Below are positions 26,763 to 36,911 of a DNA stretch of 64,000 bases, piece after piece. Position 1 is the first letter of the stretch, and each line of letters starts with the position of its first letter. Both the position numbers and the translations under genes were made by a program. The notes under the pieces are model-generated. The model did not search any database. It was not told where the DNA came from and saw nothing but the letters and a program-made list of their open reading frames with translations. Source of the DNA: Halomicrococcus gelatinilyticus. GTDB taxonomy: Archaea; Halobacteriota; Halobacteria; Halobacteriales; Haladaptataceae. The DNA is taken from positions 2,806,651 through 2,870,650 of the forward strand of contig CP100465.1 of assembly GCA_024227995.1 (NCBI GenBank), read 5' to 3'.

Positions 26763-27401
26763 ATGGCAGATAGTGAAATAGAGGAAGCAGTCTCTCGCGC
26801 ACTCGAGGACTCACCGGGGCGGAACTTCCGCGAAACGGTGGACCTCGCGATTAACCTGCGCGATCTCGATCTGAACGACCCGTCGAACCGGGTCGACGAA
26901 AGTATAGTACTCCCGTCTGGCACCGGCCAGGAGACCCAGATTGTCGTGTTCGCAGAGGGCGAGACGGCCCTGCGAGCCGAGGACGTCGCGGACGAGGTCC
27001 TCGACGGCGACGACCTGGAGGACCTGGGCGACGACGACGACGAGGCCAAGGACCTCGCCAGCGCAACCGACTTCTTCATCGCAGAGGCGTCGATGATGCA
27101 AGACATCGGTCGCTACCTCGGTACGGTCCTCGGTCCCCGGGGCAAGATGCCCGAACCGCTTCAGCCGGACGACGACGTCGTCGAAGTCGTCAACCGGATG
27201 AAGAACACGGTCCAGCTACGGAGCGGTGACCGCCGCACGTTCCACACGCGCGTCGGGGCAGAGGACATGTCGGCCGACGAGATCGCCGACAACATCGACG
27301 TCATCCTCCGCCGTCTCCACACGGACCTCGAGAAGGGCCCACTCAACGTCGACTCGGTGTACGTGAAGACGACGATGGGTCCCGCGGTGGAGGTGGCCTG
27401 A
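26763..27401 (+). CDS. rpl1: Ribosomal protein L1 (uL1)
   Basis: 212 aa, complete. Characteristic [45 protein letters not shown] and [13 protein letters not shown]. Forms the L1 stalk and can repress its own mRNA. First gene of the operon and followed at one base by L10. Confidence 0.97.
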   Translation: MADSEIEEAVSRALEDSPGRNFRETVDLAINLRDLDLNDPSNRVDESIVLPSGTGQETQIVVFAEGETALRAEDVADEVLDGDDLEDLGDDDDEAKDLASATDFFIAEASMMQDIGRYLGTVLGPRGKMPEPLQPDDDVVEVVNRMKNTVQLRSGDRRTFHTRVGAEDMSADEIADNIDVILRRLHTDLEKGPLNVDSVYVKTTMGPAVEVA

Positions 27402-27402
27402 T

Positions 27403-28440
27403 ATGTCCGCAGAAGCCGAACGCAAGACCGAGACCATCCCCGAGTGGAAGGAGGAGGAGGTCGGCGAACTGACCGACTTCGTCGAGCGCTACGGTAGCGT
27501 CGGCGTCGTCAGCGTCGCCGGCATCCCGAGCAAGCAGCTCCAGACGATGCGGCGCAACCTGCACGGCAGTGCCGAGCTCCGCATCAGCCGGAACACGCTG
27601 CTCGAGCGAGCGCTCGACGCCGTCGACAAGGACGTCGAGGAACTCGCCGATTACATCGAGGGACAGGTCGGCCTCATCGGGACGAACGACAACCCGTTCG
27701 GGCTGTACAAGCAGCTCGAGGCGTCCAAGAGCCCGGCACCCATCTCGGCCGGCGAGGTCGCCCCGAACGACATCGTCATCCCCGAGGGCGACACCGGCGT
27801 CGACCCGGGACCGTTCGTCGGCGAACTCCAGCAGGTCGGTGCTGCCGCTCGCATCCAGGACGGGTCCATCCAGGTGACCGAGGACAGCGTGGTCGCGGAG
27901 GAAGGCGACGAAGTCTCCGCCGACCTCGCCAACGTCCTCAGTGAACTCGGCATGGAGCCCAAGGAGGTCGGTCTCGACCTCAGCGCCGTCTTCTCCGACG
28001 GCGTCCTGTTCGAGGCGGACGAACTCGCCATCGACGTCGACGCCTACCGCAGCGACGTCGAGACGGCGGCGGCCCGCGCTCGGAACCTCGCGCTCAACGC
28101 GACGTACCCGACCGCGCAGACCACGCCCGCACTGGTCGCCAAGGCCGAGGGCGAGGCCAAGAGCCTCGGCCTCCAGGCCGCCATCGAGAGCCCGGACGTC
28201 GCGCCGGACCTCGTGAGCAAGGCGGACGCCCAGGTGCGCGCGCTGGCTGCCCAGATCGAGGACGAGGACGCGCTCCCCGAGGAGCTTCGCGGCGTCGAGG
28301 CTCCCGCTGCGGGCGGCGCGGCCGAAGAGGACACCGAAGACGAATCGAGCGACGAAGAAACCGAGGCCGAACCCGAACCCGAGGACGACGATGACGACGA
28401 CGACGCCGCAGGCGAAGGGCTCGGCCAGATGTTCGGATAA
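27403..28440 (+). CDS. rpl10: Ribosomal protein L10 (uL10, acidic P0)
   Basis: 345 aa with the L10 RNA-binding N-terminus ([24 protein letters not shown]) and the long archaeal C-terminal extension that carries L12 dimers, ending in a very acidic hinge and GEGLGQMFG, the same tail as L12. Base of the GTPase-associated stalk. Confidence 0.97.
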   Translation: MSAEAERKTETIPEWKEEEVGELTDFVERYGSVGVVSVAGIPSKQLQTMRRNLHGSAELRISRNTLLERALDAVDKDVEELADYIEGQVGLIGTNDNPFGLYKQLEASKSPAPISAGEVAPNDIVIPEGDTGVDPGPFVGELQQVGAAARIQDGSIQVTEDSVVAEEGDEVSADLANVLSELGMEPKEVGLDLSAVFSDGVLFEADELAIDVDAYRSDVETAAARARNLALNATYPTAQTTPALVAKAEGEAKSLGLQAAIESPDVAPDLVSKADAQVRALAAQIEDEDALPEELRGVEAPAAGGAAEEDTEDESSDEETEAEPEPEDDDDDDDAAGEGLGQMFG

Positions 28441-28455
28441 CGGAGGACTACAACA

Positions 28456-28794
28456 ATGGAATACGTTTACGCTGCACTCATCCTGAACGAATCGGGCGAA
28501 GAGATCAACGAAGAGAACCTCACCAACGTGCTCGACGCGTCGGGCGTCGACGTCGAGGAGTCCCGCGTCAAGGCGCTCGTCGCCGCGCTCGAGGACGTCG
28601 ACATCGACGAGGCCGTCGAGCAGGCAGCTGCGGTCCCCGCCGGTGGCGCGGCCGCCGGTGGCGCCGCGGAAGGTGGCGCCGAAGAGGCTGCCGAAGAGGA
28701 AGAGGCCGCCGAAGAAGAAGAGGCCGCCGAAGAAGAAGAGGAAGACGAGGACGAGGAGGCCAGCGGCGAGGGCCTCGGCGAACTCTTCGGCTAA
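28456..28794 (+). CDS. rpl12: Ribosomal protein L12 (P1)
   Basis: 112 aa: dimerisation N-terminus [21 protein letters not shown], an Ala/Gly/Glu-rich hinge of EEEAAEEEE repeats and the terminal GEGLGELFG. Stalk protein recruiting translation factors. A GGAGG lies 14 bases before the ATG. Last gene of the L1-L10-L12 operon. Confidence 0.97.
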   Translation: MEYVYAALILNESGEEINEENLTNVLDASGVDVEESRVKALVAALEDVDIDEAVEQAAAVPAGGAAAGGAAEGGAEEAAEEEEAAEEEEAAEEEEEDEDEEASGEGLGELFG

Positions 28795-28813
28795 CGCCAC
28801 GACGACCAGATCC

Positions 28814-28824
28814 GATTTTCTTTC
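28814..28824 (+). terminator. T-rich terminator after L12
   Basis: A pyrimidine-rich stretch GATTTTCTTTC about 20 bases after the L12 stop, of the sort that ends archaeal transcripts without a hairpin. Confidence 0.35.
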
Positions 28825-29007
28825 GCGTGCAACCTGTCACATAGCCGTCGCGGCGGCCGACTGCGCCCACGCCGGCAGCGAGCCGTTCCGCGACGGACCT
28901 GCGTTCTTTCGTTCACTAGCTCCGGCGCAACCGAGTGCCGCGCGGTCGGACTCGCCGACCGTCCACTCACGAACGTTTAAACCTGAAGCCGGGACCACTC
29001 CGGCCCG

Positions 29008-30249
29008 ATGGAGGCGTTCGGCACGCGACTGGTGTTCGCACCGGCGATCACGGCGACGGCGCTCGGGTTCGTGGTCGGGGGCATCGCGCTCGGGACGACG
29101 AGCGGGCTGGTCCCCGGCGTCCACGTCAACAACCTCGCGCTGTTGCTGGCGTCCGTCGCGCCCGCGATTCCCGGGCCGCCGCGACTGGTCGGCGCGGCCA
29201 TCCTCGCCGCCGGCGTCGCCCACTCCTTCCTCGACGTGGTGCCCGCACTCGCGCTCGGCGTTCCCGACCCCGCGATGGCGGCCACGGCGCTCCCCGGCCA
29301 TCGACTGGTCATCGAGGGACGTGGCCGCGAAGCGGTGCGCCTCTCCGCGCTGGGAAGCGGCCTCGCGGTGCTGTTCGCCGTCCCGCTGGCCGTGCCGGTG
29401 ACGGGAGCCATGACGACCGCCTATCCGACCATCAGCACCCACCTGCCGCTGGTCCTGGCTGCGGTCGTCGTCGCCCTCCTCGCCACGGAACCGACGTGGC
29501 GGGGGCGTCTCGGCGGTGCGGTGGCGTTCGCCGCCAGCACCGCGCTCGGCTGGGCCACGCTCGACCTCTCGCCCGCTGCGCCGCTGTCAGGCGGTGACGT
29601 GCTCGCGCCGTTGTTCGCGGGGCTGTTCGGTGCGCCGGTGCTCGTCGAGGCCGTCGGCGGTGCGGGGGTGCCCGAACAGGCCGACCCCGCGGTCGCCGCG
29701 TCGCACGCGACCGTCGCCGCGACCGCGCTGGCCGGCACGGTCGCCGGCGCGGTCGTCGGCTACCTCCCGGGCATCTCCTCCGCCATCGCGGCCGTGTTCG
29801 CGCTGGCGCTCGTGCCCGGCCGGACGGGGTCGCGCGGGTTCGTCGTGGCGACCAGCGGCGTCAACACGGCCAACACCATCTTCGCCCTCTTCGCGCTCGT
29901 CTCGCTGGGGTCGCCCCGGACGGGCGTGATGGTCGCGCTGCAGGAGGCGAACGCGCCCGTGGTCCTCCCCCTGTTGCTCGCCAGCGCCGGCCTCGCGGGC
30001 GCGGTCGGGTTCGCGCTCGTCCTCCTCGTGGGCGACCGCTACCTCCGGACGGTCGGTCGGGTGGACAACACGCGCCTGTCGCTCGGGGTGCTGGCGCTGC
30101 TCGCGGTCGTCTCCTTCCTTTTCGCCGGCCCGGTCGGCGTGGGCGTCTTTCTCGCCAGCGGAATCGTCGGGCTGGTACCGGCGCAGGTCGGCTGTCGGCG
30201 GGTGCACCTGATGGGCGTGCTCATCGGCCCGCTGATGCTGGGGGTGTAA
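29008..30249 (+). CDS. TctA/DUF112-like membrane permease
   Basis: 413 aa, about eleven helices. Two internally related halves contain Gly-rich re-entrant motifs GLVPGVHVNNLALLLAS near residue 32 and VGYLPGISSAIAAVFAL near 250, as in the membrane subunit of tripartite tricarboxylate carriers. No binding-protein or small-subunit partner is nearby, so transport substrate is unknown. TATA-like TTTAAA at 28976-28981 sits 29 bases upstream, indicating a leaderless mRNA. Confidence 0.75.
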   Translation: MEAFGTRLVFAPAITATALGFVVGGIALGTTSGLVPGVHVNNLALLLASVAPAIPGPPRLVGAAILAAGVAHSFLDVVPALALGVPDPAMAATALPGHRLVIEGRGREAVRLSALGSGLAVLFAVPLAVPVTGAMTTAYPTISTHLPLVLAAVVVALLATEPTWRGRLGGAVAFAASTALGWATLDLSPAAPLSGGDVLAPLFAGLFGAPVLVEAVGGAGVPEQADPAVAASHATVAATALAGTVAGAVVGYLPGISSAIAAVFALALVPGRTGSRGFVVATSGVNTANTIFALFALVSLGSPRTGVMVALQEANAPVVLPLLLASAGLAGAVGFALVLLVGDRYLRTVGRVDNTRLSLGVLALLAVVSFLFAGPVGVGVFLASGIVGLVPAQVGCRRVHLMGVLIGPLMLGV

Positions 30250-30267
30250 GCACGGGGAACGGAACGA

Positions 30268-31578
30268 CTACCCGAAGTCCGAGAGCCGCACCTGCAGCCC
30301 CGAGACCATCTCGGACTTCCGGCGCAGAGCGGCGATGGAGACGGGTAGCTGTGGGACGATGGAGCGGACGGCGGCGTGGAACGACTCGGCCTCGCCGTAC
30401 TCGCCCGCGAGCGCCTCGCGGCTCTCGGGTGCCTCGCCGGTGGCACCGCCGGGGACGCCGTCGAAGGCGTTGCGGACGCTCTCGCGGACCTGCCAGACGC
30501 CCACCGGGGCCCAGTAGTCGTCGCTGACCTCGCGGAGGACGAGCGCCTTCGCCTGCCGGCCCTCGTCGGCGAGATGTTCGAGGACGCCGAGCCGGGCGGC
30601 GTAGTACGCGCCCGCGGTCTCGTCGACGTAGCCAGTGCGACCCTCGTACCCCTCGTGGGCGCTGGCCAGCCAGACGTCGTCGTCGGGATTCGGGTTCCAG
30701 ATGCTCCCGGGCGCCTTCATCTCGACGAGTTCGAACTCCCACTGACCGGGCGCGAGTACGACCCAGTAGCGGTTGCCCATGTACTCGTTCACCCAGACCT
30801 GCGTCTGGTCGATGCTCGGAGCGTCCCGTATCTGGCCGCGGAGGTACTGCCCCACCGTGTCGTCGACCGCCGTGATGGACCACCGCGTCGGGACGAGCCG
30901 GCGGTTGTCGCCGCGGCCGAGCGCGCCAGCCGAGAGGATTGTGTTGATGTCGTAGACGTCGTACCCGCGCCGGTAGAGGTAGTTCATCGCGCCCTGGGCC
31001 TGCCAGTCGTCGTCCTCCAGGGTCTTCTTCACCGGTCGGGGGACGTGGGGGTTCTCCGCGAGCTGGGCCGAGTCGGCGCGTGCGGAGGGGCCGGTCGGCG
31101 TCGCCACGTCGTCGACGTCCAGATCGAGGTCGAGCGACTCCGAGAGGCCGATCTCCACGTCGACGGGACGGTCGGCGATGGCGATCTCGCGCTGGACGCC
31201 GACGAAGCCGTCCCAGACGTCGTTCACGTCGACCTTGGCGGAGCGGTTGGAGTTGAGCAGCCCCGTCCGGTACTGGAGGACGTTGTCGATGTCGAGCCCG
31301 CGCCGGTACCAGTCGCCGCTGGTCGCGAAGTCGCTGGCGTTCTCCTCGGCGCCGACCGGCGAGAGGATGCCGGTAGAGACGTTCGGGTACGACGACCGGC
31401 CGACGAACACCGAGGGGGAGGTACTGCCGAACAGGGTGTCGCCCTGGGCGACCTCCTCGAAGCGGTCCTGGAAGTCGTCGACGTAGTCCAGTATCTCGTA
31501 GGACTTCTCCTCGGCGAGGCGGCGGCGTCGCTCGCCGTCGTCGGGTTGCAGCCCGTCGATGTACTCGTCCAGCCGCAT
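30268..31578 (-). CDS. nreA: DNA repair protein NreA
   Basis: 436 aa, the length of euryarchaeal NreA. Ends with a C-terminal QVRLSDFG, which fits a PCNA-interacting (PIP-like) motif Q-x2-L-x2-F. NreA proteins take part in DNA repair; Haloferax nreA mutants are sensitive to mitomycin C, and the PIP motif links the protein to PCNA. ATG at 31578 fits the known start MRLDEYIDGL. Confidence 0.88.
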   Translation of the reverse strand: MRLDEYIDGLQPDDGERRRRLAEEKSYEILDYVDDFQDRFEEVAQGDTLFGSTSPSVFVGRSSYPNVSTGILSPVGAEENASDFATSGDWYRRGLDIDNVLQYRTGLLNSNRSAKVDVNDVWDGFVGVQREIAIADRPVDVEIGLSESLDLDLDVDDVATPTGPSARADSAQLAENPHVPRPVKKTLEDDDWQAQGAMNYLYRRGYDVYDINTILSAGALGRGDNRRLVPTRWSITAVDDTVGQYLRGQIRDAPSIDQTQVWVNEYMGNRYWVVLAPGQWEFELVEMKAPGSIWNPNPDDDVWLASAHEGYEGRTGYVDETAGAYYAARLGVLEHLADEGRQAKALVLREVSDDYWAPVGVWQVRESVRNAFDGVPGGATGEAPESREALAGEYGEAESFHAAVRSIVPQLPVSIAALRRKSEMVSGLQVRLSDFG

Positions 31579-31725
31579 TCGACGGGGGTTGGCACGCGAC
31601 CGGCTTGAACGTTCGGTCCGACCGCGTCGGCCGTACCTCGTTCCGTGCGAGCGCCAGTACCCGCCCGTTCTGCCCGCTTCTCGTTCGGAAAAACTTAGAG
31701 GGTCGCGAGTGTCGTAGCGAACGCA

Positions 31726-32118
31726 ATGCCAGAAGTCACTACTACGTCCGAAGCAGGTTACAGCTCCGAGAACGAGGCCCGCAACTTCTCGCTCACCATC
31801 GACGCGACGGGCGAGGACGCCCCCGACACGCTGGAAGCGCTGCTGGCCGCGTACGGGTCCTGCTACGTCCCCGCCCTGCGCGTCGGCGGCGAGCAGCGCG
31901 GCGCTGGCGACCTCGGCCGGATCGAGATCGAGGCTTCGGCCGATCTCAACGACGACGACAAGCTCGACGCCGTTCACTTCGACGTCGCGTGGGAGGCCGA
32001 CGTCGACGACGAGACCGTCGACGAGATCGTCGAGCGCGCCCACGAGCTCTGCAAGGTCGGCGACGCCGTCAAGGAGAGCCTGGTCGCGGACGTCTCCGTC
32101 GAGACGGACGCCTTCTAG
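31726..32118 (+). CDS. OsmC/Ohr-family protein
   Basis: 130 aa. OsmC blocks: ARNFSLTIDATGEDAPDTLEALLAAYGSCYV with the first reactive Cys, and ELCKVGDAVKES with the second. The pair reduces organic or inorganic peroxides in the family. A TATA-like AAACTTAGA at 31691-31699 lies about 30 bases before the ATG, giving a leaderless message. Confidence 0.85.
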   Translation: MPEVTTTSEAGYSSENEARNFSLTIDATGEDAPDTLEALLAAYGSCYVPALRVGGEQRGAGDLGRIEIEASADLNDDDKLDAVHFDVAWEADVDDETVDEIVERAHELCKVGDAVKESLVADVSVETDAF

Positions 32119-32189
32119 AGGACGATTCACCCTCTCGCCGTCGGCGGATTCGGGGGAACCGTCGACGGCGGCCGGGTGCAAAGGGAAGC

Positions 32190-32197
32190 GTATAAAA
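32190..32197 (+). promoter_or_regulatory. TATA box of the zinc-ribbon/aEF1B pair
   Basis: GTATAAAA with centre 27 bases before the ATG at 32221; leaderless transcript predicted. Confidence 0.65.
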
Positions 32198-32220
32198 GTC
32201 GCGCGCGGGAAGGGGAAGGT

Positions 32221-32397
32221 ATGAGTCAGTCGCAGAAGCAGGCGCGCAAATGCGTCTCCTGTGGGATCAACATCTCCGGCACGAACGCCGCGTCGTTCAA
32301 GTGCCCCGACTGCGGGCAGGACATCTACCGCTGTGCCAAGTGCCGCAAGCAGAGCAACCTCTACGAGTGCCCCGACTGTGGGTTCATGGGTCCGTAA
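32221..32397 (+). CDS. Zinc-ribbon microprotein (HVO_2753 type, DUF1610)
   Basis: 58 aa with four CxxC(G) knuckles (CVSCG, CPDCG, CAKC, CPDCG), enough for two zinc sites. It corresponds to the COG2888 predicted RNA-binding zinc ribbon. The Haloferax homologue HVO_2753 is a studied zinc-finger microprotein next to the aEF1B gene, and the same gene order is seen here. aEF1B follows 2 bases after its stop. Confidence 0.92.
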   Translation: MSQSQKQARKCVSCGINISGTNAASFKCPDCGQDIYRCAKCRKQSNLYECPDCGFMGP

Positions 32398-32399
32398 CG

Positions 32400-32666
32400 A
32401 TGGGGAAAGTAGCTGCCAAGATCAAGGTCATGCCGAACAGTCCCGAGGTCGACCTGGACGGTCTCCAGGACCGCCTCGAGAACGCGCTCCCCGAGGGCGC
32501 CAAGATCAACGGCTTCGAGCGTGACGAGGTCGCGTTCGGTCTCGTCGCCCTCCTGCCGACGGTCATCGTCCCCGACGACACCGGTGGCACCGAGGCCGTC
32601 GAGGAGAACTTCTCGAACGTCGACGACGTCGAGAGCGTCGAAGTCGAGAACGTCGGCCGCATATAA
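32400..32666 (+). CDS. ef1b: Translation elongation factor 1 beta (aEF1B)
   Basis: 88 aa ferredoxin-like fold: [35 protein letters not shown] and [27 protein letters not shown]. Nucleotide exchange factor for aEF1A. Starts three bases after the zinc-ribbon gene stop; a short T-rich stretch follows the stop. Confidence 0.95.
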   Translation: MGKVAAKIKVMPNSPEVDLDGLQDRLENALPEGAKINGFERDEVAFGLVALLPTVIVPDDTGGTEAVEENFSNVDDVESVEVENVGRI

Positions 32667-32815
32667 CCACTGCCGTCTTTTCGCGTTTCGACTAGTGACG
32701 TCGTCCGGTAGCAGCGGGTGTCCTGTCCGATACGCTCGCAGCTGGTCGGCCGGATTCCGTCCGCGAACCGTGACCTGAAAAGAGTCGGCAAGCGCAGTCG
32801 AGGGGAGCCGTCCCG

Positions 32816-33985
32816 TCAGTCCAGCGCGGCGTCGAACGCCTGCTGGAGGTCGGCTTTGAGGTCCTCGACGTTCTCGATGCCGACGCTGGCGCGGATGAGG
32901 CCGTCACGGAGGCCGGCCGCCAGGCGCTCCTCCTTCGGGATGGCGGCGTGGGTCATCGTCGCCGGTTGCTCGATGAGGCTCTCGACGCCGCCGAGGCTCT
33001 CGGCGAGCGTGAACACCTCGGTCTCGCTCACGACGTCGGCGGTCTCGTCGAGGCTGGCGTCGAGTTCGAAGCTGACCATCCCGCCGAAGTCGTCCATCTG
33101 CTCGGCGGCGAGGTCGTGGTCGGGGTGGGAGTCGAGGCCGGGGTAGTAGACGCGGTCGACGCGGTCGTGGGCGTCGAGCCAGTCGGCGATGGCGCGGGCG
33201 TTCTCGCAGTGGCGGTCCATCCGCACGGGGAGGGTCTTCGTCCCGCGGAGGACGAGGAAGCAGTCGTGGGGGCCGGGCGTCGCGCCGACGCTGTTCTGGT
33301 AGAAGCCGATGCGCTCGTCGAGGTCGGGGTCGTCGGTGACGAGCGCGCCGCCGACGACGTCCGAGTGGCCGCCGAGGTACTTCGTCAGCGAGTGGGAGAC
33401 GATATCGGCGCCGAGTTCGAGCGGGCGCTGGAGGTACGGCGTGGCGAACGTGTTGTCGACGGCGCACAGGGCGTCCGCGTCGTCGGCGATGTCGGCCATC
33501 GCGGCGACGTCGACGACGTTGAGCAGCGGGTTCGTCGGCGTCTCGACCCACAGCAGTTCGGTCTCCGCGCGGACCGCGTCGCTGACGGCGTCGGGGTCGG
33601 TCATGTCCACGAAGCTGAACTCCAGGTCGTAGTCCGCGTACACCTGCGTGAAGATGCGGTGGGTGCCGCCGTAGACGTCCTCGCTGGCGACGACGTGGTC
33701 GCCCGAGGAGAGCAGGTTCAGGACGGTGTTGATGGAGCCCATCCCGCTGGCGAAGGCGCGGCCGAACTCGCCCCCTTCGAGGCTCGCGAGGTTCGCCTCC
33801 AGGTCGGAGCGGGTGGGGTTGCCGGTGCGGGAGTACTCGTAGCCGCGGTGGTCGCCCGGGGCGTCCTGGACGTACGTCGAGTTGGCGTGGATGGGCGTCA
33901 TCAGCGCGCCCGTCTCCTCGTCCGGTTCCTGGCCGGCGTGGATGGATCGCGTCTCGAAGCGGAACTCCTCGTGGTCGTCGGTCAT
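32816..33985 (-). CDS. Cystathionine gamma-synthase/lyase-type PLP enzyme
   Basis: 389 aa Cys/Met-metabolism fold-type I enzyme. PLP lysine in [16 protein letters not shown] near residue 200; [34 protein letters not shown] near 55-90 binds phosphate; FVDMTDP, VETPTNP and [21 protein letters not shown] are family motifs. Can act as cystathionine synthase, lyase or homocysteine-forming enzyme; sequence does not decide. Monocistronic. Confidence 0.88.
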   Translation of the reverse strand: MTDDHEEFRFETRSIHAGQEPDEETGALMTPIHANSTYVQDAPGDHRGYEYSRTGNPTRSDLEANLASLEGGEFGRAFASGMGSINTVLNLLSSGDHVVASEDVYGGTHRIFTQVYADYDLEFSFVDMTDPDAVSDAVRAETELLWVETPTNPLLNVVDVAAMADIADDADALCAVDNTFATPYLQRPLELGADIVSHSLTKYLGGHSDVVGGALVTDDPDLDERIGFYQNSVGATPGPHDCFLVLRGTKTLPVRMDRHCENARAIADWLDAHDRVDRVYYPGLDSHPDHDLAAEQMDDFGGMVSFELDASLDETADVVSETEVFTLAESLGGVESLIEQPATMTHAAIPKEERLAAGLRDGLIRASVGIENVEDLKADLQQAFDAALD

Positions 33986-34075
33986 GCGCGAGGGGACGGA
34001 GGCCGGGCAGGTTACTCTTGTCCTTCGTCTGCCGGGACCCGGAGCTTTACCTCGCCGGTCGTTCACGTGGGTGAC

Positions 34076-35230
34076 ATGCTCGTACTTCGCGGCGCGGACG
34101 TGGTCGACGTCGACGGCGTCCGACAGGCGGACGTGGCGGTAGAGGGCGAGGAGATAGTGGCTGTCGGCGACGCACCTGACGACCCGGACGAGGAGATCGA
34201 CGCGACCGGCCAGTACGTCGCGCCGGGACTGATCGACGCGCACGTCCACCTGATGATGGACGGCCGCCCCGACCCGAGTTCGGCGACCGACGAGAGCGAG
34301 ACGATGCTGGCCTACCGCGCCGCTGCGAACCTCGAGGACGCGCTCGACGCGGGCGTGACCACCGTCCGCGACCTCGGCGCGCCGTCGACGCTCGCGCTCG
34401 ACGCCGCCGATGCGGTCGAGACGGGCGTCCTGGAGGGGCCGCGCGTGCTCGCCTGCGGCGAGAACGTCACCATGACCGGCGGGCACGGCCACTGGTTCGG
34501 TCGCGAGGCAGACGGGCAGGCGGCGGTGAAGCAGGCCGCCCGCGAGCAGCTCAAGCGCGGTGCGGACGTCGTCAAGTGCATGGCGACCGGCGGCGTGCTG
34601 ACCGAGGGCGCGCTCACCGGCGCGCCCGAACTCGACGAGGCGGAACTGACCGCGCTCGTCGACGCAGCCAGCGCGAAGCGCGTGCCGACGGCCGCGCACG
34701 CCCACGGTGCCGCCGGCATCAAGAACGCCGTCAGGGCCGGCATCTCCAGCGTGGAGCACGCTACCTTCATGGACCGCGAGGCGGCCGAACTGATGGCCGA
34801 GGAGGGAACCTACTGGGTGCCGACCGCGAAGGCGCTCCACGGAATCATCGAGGCCGGGACCGACGCTGGCATCCCGGCGTGGGCCGTCGAGAAGGCAGAG
34901 GAAGCGGCCGAGGCGTTCGCGGACTCCTTCGAGCACGCGCGCGACGCCGGCGTCCCCATCGCGATGGGAACCGACGCCGGGACGCCGTTCAACTTCCACG
35001 CCGACATCCCCGAAGAGCTACAGTTGATGGTCGAGTACGGCCTCTCGCCAGAGCGCGCGCTGGCCGCCGCGACCGTCGACGCAGCGGACCTGCTGGGACT
35101 CGACGACGTCGGCCGCGTCACCGAGGGGTACCGCGCCGACCTGGTCGTGCTCGACGCGAACCCACTCGACGACGTGGCGGCGTGGGGATCGCCAGCACGC
35201 GTCGTGGTGCGAGGGAGCGTGTATCGCTGA
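34076..35230 (+). CDS. Amidohydrolase (imidazolonepropionase-like)
   Basis: 384 aa. Metal-dependent (beta/alpha)8 hydrolase: DAHVHLM near residue 54, a Lys in DVVKCMATGG near 163 (bridging carbamylated Lys position), HAHGAAGIKNAVRAGISSVEHATFM (two His) and GTDAGTPF near 302 (metal Asp). Substrate unknown. TATA-like CTTTAC about 28 bases before the ATG indicates a leaderless transcript. Confidence 0.88.
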   Translation: MLVLRGADVVDVDGVRQADVAVEGEEIVAVGDAPDDPDEEIDATGQYVAPGLIDAHVHLMMDGRPDPSSATDESETMLAYRAAANLEDALDAGVTTVRDLGAPSTLALDAADAVETGVLEGPRVLACGENVTMTGGHGHWFGREADGQAAVKQAAREQLKRGADVVKCMATGGVLTEGALTGAPELDEAELTALVDAASAKRVPTAAHAHGAAGIKNAVRAGISSVEHATFMDREAAELMAEEGTYWVPTAKALHGIIEAGTDAGIPAWAVEKAEEAAEAFADSFEHARDAGVPIAMGTDAGTPFNFHADIPEELQLMVEYGLSPERALAAATVDAADLLGLDDVGRVTEGYRADLVVLDANPLDDVAAWGSPARVVVRGSVYR

Positions 35231-35281
35231 CGCCGGCACGTCACAAGGTCTTTTATATCCAGGCATGGACCAAGTACGTAC

Positions 35282-36466
35282 ATGAGACGGCTGCTGGCTG
35301 TCGGCCTCATCGTCGTGTTGCTTGCGGGGTCGTTCCCGGCGTCGGGAGTGACCCAGACGGACACGACGGCGACGGCGGCGCCGCAGACTATCGCGAGCGC
35401 CCAGGAGTTCGACTCGGTAGAATTTCAGATTCTCGTCCACGAGGACGGCTCCGCCACGTGGACGTTCCGCTACGAGCGCACGCTGGACAACGAGACCGAG
35501 CGCCAGCAGTTCCGGGAGTTCGCCCGGAAGTTCGAGAACGAGAGCACGCCGCTGTACACGAACTTCCAGAAGAACGCCATCGCCCTCACCGAGGACGCGA
35601 GCACCAAGACCGAGCGCGTGATGAAGGCCGAGGATTTCTCGCGCAACGCCACCCTCGGCGGCGTCGGACTGCAGAAGAACCTCGGCGTCGTCGAGATGTC
35701 GTTCACCTGGACCTCGTTCGCCTCGATGGGGGACAACAACACGCTCGTCATCGGCGACGCGTTCCGGGACGGCCTCTACCTCGGGGAGAACCAGACGCTC
35801 GTCGTCGAGACGCAGAGCGACATGCCGATCGTCGCCGCCAAGCCGACGGAGGGTCGGGCAATGACGGGCGACTCGCTCGCCGACAGCGAGGCCGTCTCGT
35901 GGTCCGGCGAGCGGAAGTTCAACGACCAGCGGCCGATGGTCGAGTTCGACGCCCCGAACCAGACCGTCACCTCCGTCACCGAGACCACGAGCCCGCCCGG
36001 CGGTGACGGTCCCGGCGAGAACAGCGAGGAACCGGCGTCGGAGTCGCCGATGATGCTGATGCTCGCTGCCCTCGTCGTCATCGTCGGTCTCGCCGCGGCG
36101 TTCGCGTGGCGGCAGGGCGGCCTCGGGTCGCTGCCGAACGGCGACGGCGGCCGACCCGACGCCGGTCCCGGCGGTGCGGCGACCGAATCCGAGGACGTCG
36201 CCGACAACGACACCGAGCCAGCCGTCAGCGACGAGGAACTGCTGACCGACGAGGCGCGGGTGAAGAAGCTCCTCCACGAGAACGGCGGCCGCATGAAGCA
36301 GGTGAACATCGTCGACGAGACCGGCTGGTCGAAGTCCAAGGTCAGCATGCTCCTCTCGGAGATGGAGGACCAGGGCGACATCAGCAAGCTCCGCGTCGGC
36401 CGCGAGAACATCATCAGCCTCGACGGCCACGAACCCGACGCGGCGGGGTCGCCGCTGGACGAGTAG
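35282..36466 (+). CDS. Membrane-anchored winged-helix regulator
   Basis: 394 aa. N-terminal signal peptide (RRLLAVGLIVVLLAGS), an extracytoplasmic beta-rich domain of about 220 residues, a transmembrane helix near residues 257-278, an acidic linker and a C-terminal winged-helix domain (ARVKKLLHENGGRMKQVNIVDETGWSKSKVSMLLSEMEDQGDI). The layout suggests an envelope sensor that touches DNA directly. Family of haloarchaeal IclR-like membrane regulators; ligand unknown. TATA TTTTATATC at 35251-35259 gives a leaderless transcript. Confidence 0.75.
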   Translation: MRRLLAVGLIVVLLAGSFPASGVTQTDTTATAAPQTIASAQEFDSVEFQILVHEDGSATWTFRYERTLDNETERQQFREFARKFENESTPLYTNFQKNAIALTEDASTKTERVMKAEDFSRNATLGGVGLQKNLGVVEMSFTWTSFASMGDNNTLVIGDAFRDGLYLGENQTLVVETQSDMPIVAAKPTEGRAMTGDSLADSEAVSWSGERKFNDQRPMVEFDAPNQTVTSVTETTSPPGGDGPGENSEEPASESPMMLMLAALVVIVGLAAAFAWRQGGLGSLPNGDGGRPDAGPGGAATESEDVADNDTEPAVSDEELLTDEARVKKLLHENGGRMKQVNIVDETGWSKSKVSMLLSEMEDQGDISKLRVGRENIISLDGHEPDAAGSPLDE

Positions 36467-36911
36467 TCCCGGTCGCAACCGGCCTTTTCGGGAGCCTGGT
36501 TTTATTACGTTCGTCGGCGCGCGACCGTCGGACTCGAGATGGATGGAGCCCCCCGGCCGGGCACGGTCGAAGGACCTCCTGGACGGCTCGTCACGTCCCT
36601 CGGCCTCGTCCGGCGTCGAGGTGGTCGTCGCGTCCTGCCTGTCCCTGGAACCGTCCCTGTCGACGTGGGCGCGCTATCTCGTGGGCATGGCAACGGTCGT
36701 CTACGAACGGCCGGACGGGACGAGAACGGTGGAGGCGGACACCGGACGTATCTCCGGGGCGAACGTGCTGGAGAATCACGGTTTATTCGCTCAGCCACCG
36801 CCGGAGACCTCTCCAGTTCGGCCCGAAGCGCCTCTGGAACCGGATTCCGAAGCCCCTGCGTCAGCACCGCGTCGACAGGGCAGACCCCGACTGTGTGTCG
36901 GCGGTGAGGAC
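36467..36911. other. Intergenic region with no clear gene
   Basis: A frame from 36688 reading MATVVYERPDGTRTVEADTG and LENHG looks locally like a protein but continues into the antisense of the MBL hydrolase with no stop of its own, so it may be a degenerate gene start. TATA-like TTTTATTAC at 36500-36508. Confidence 0.3.
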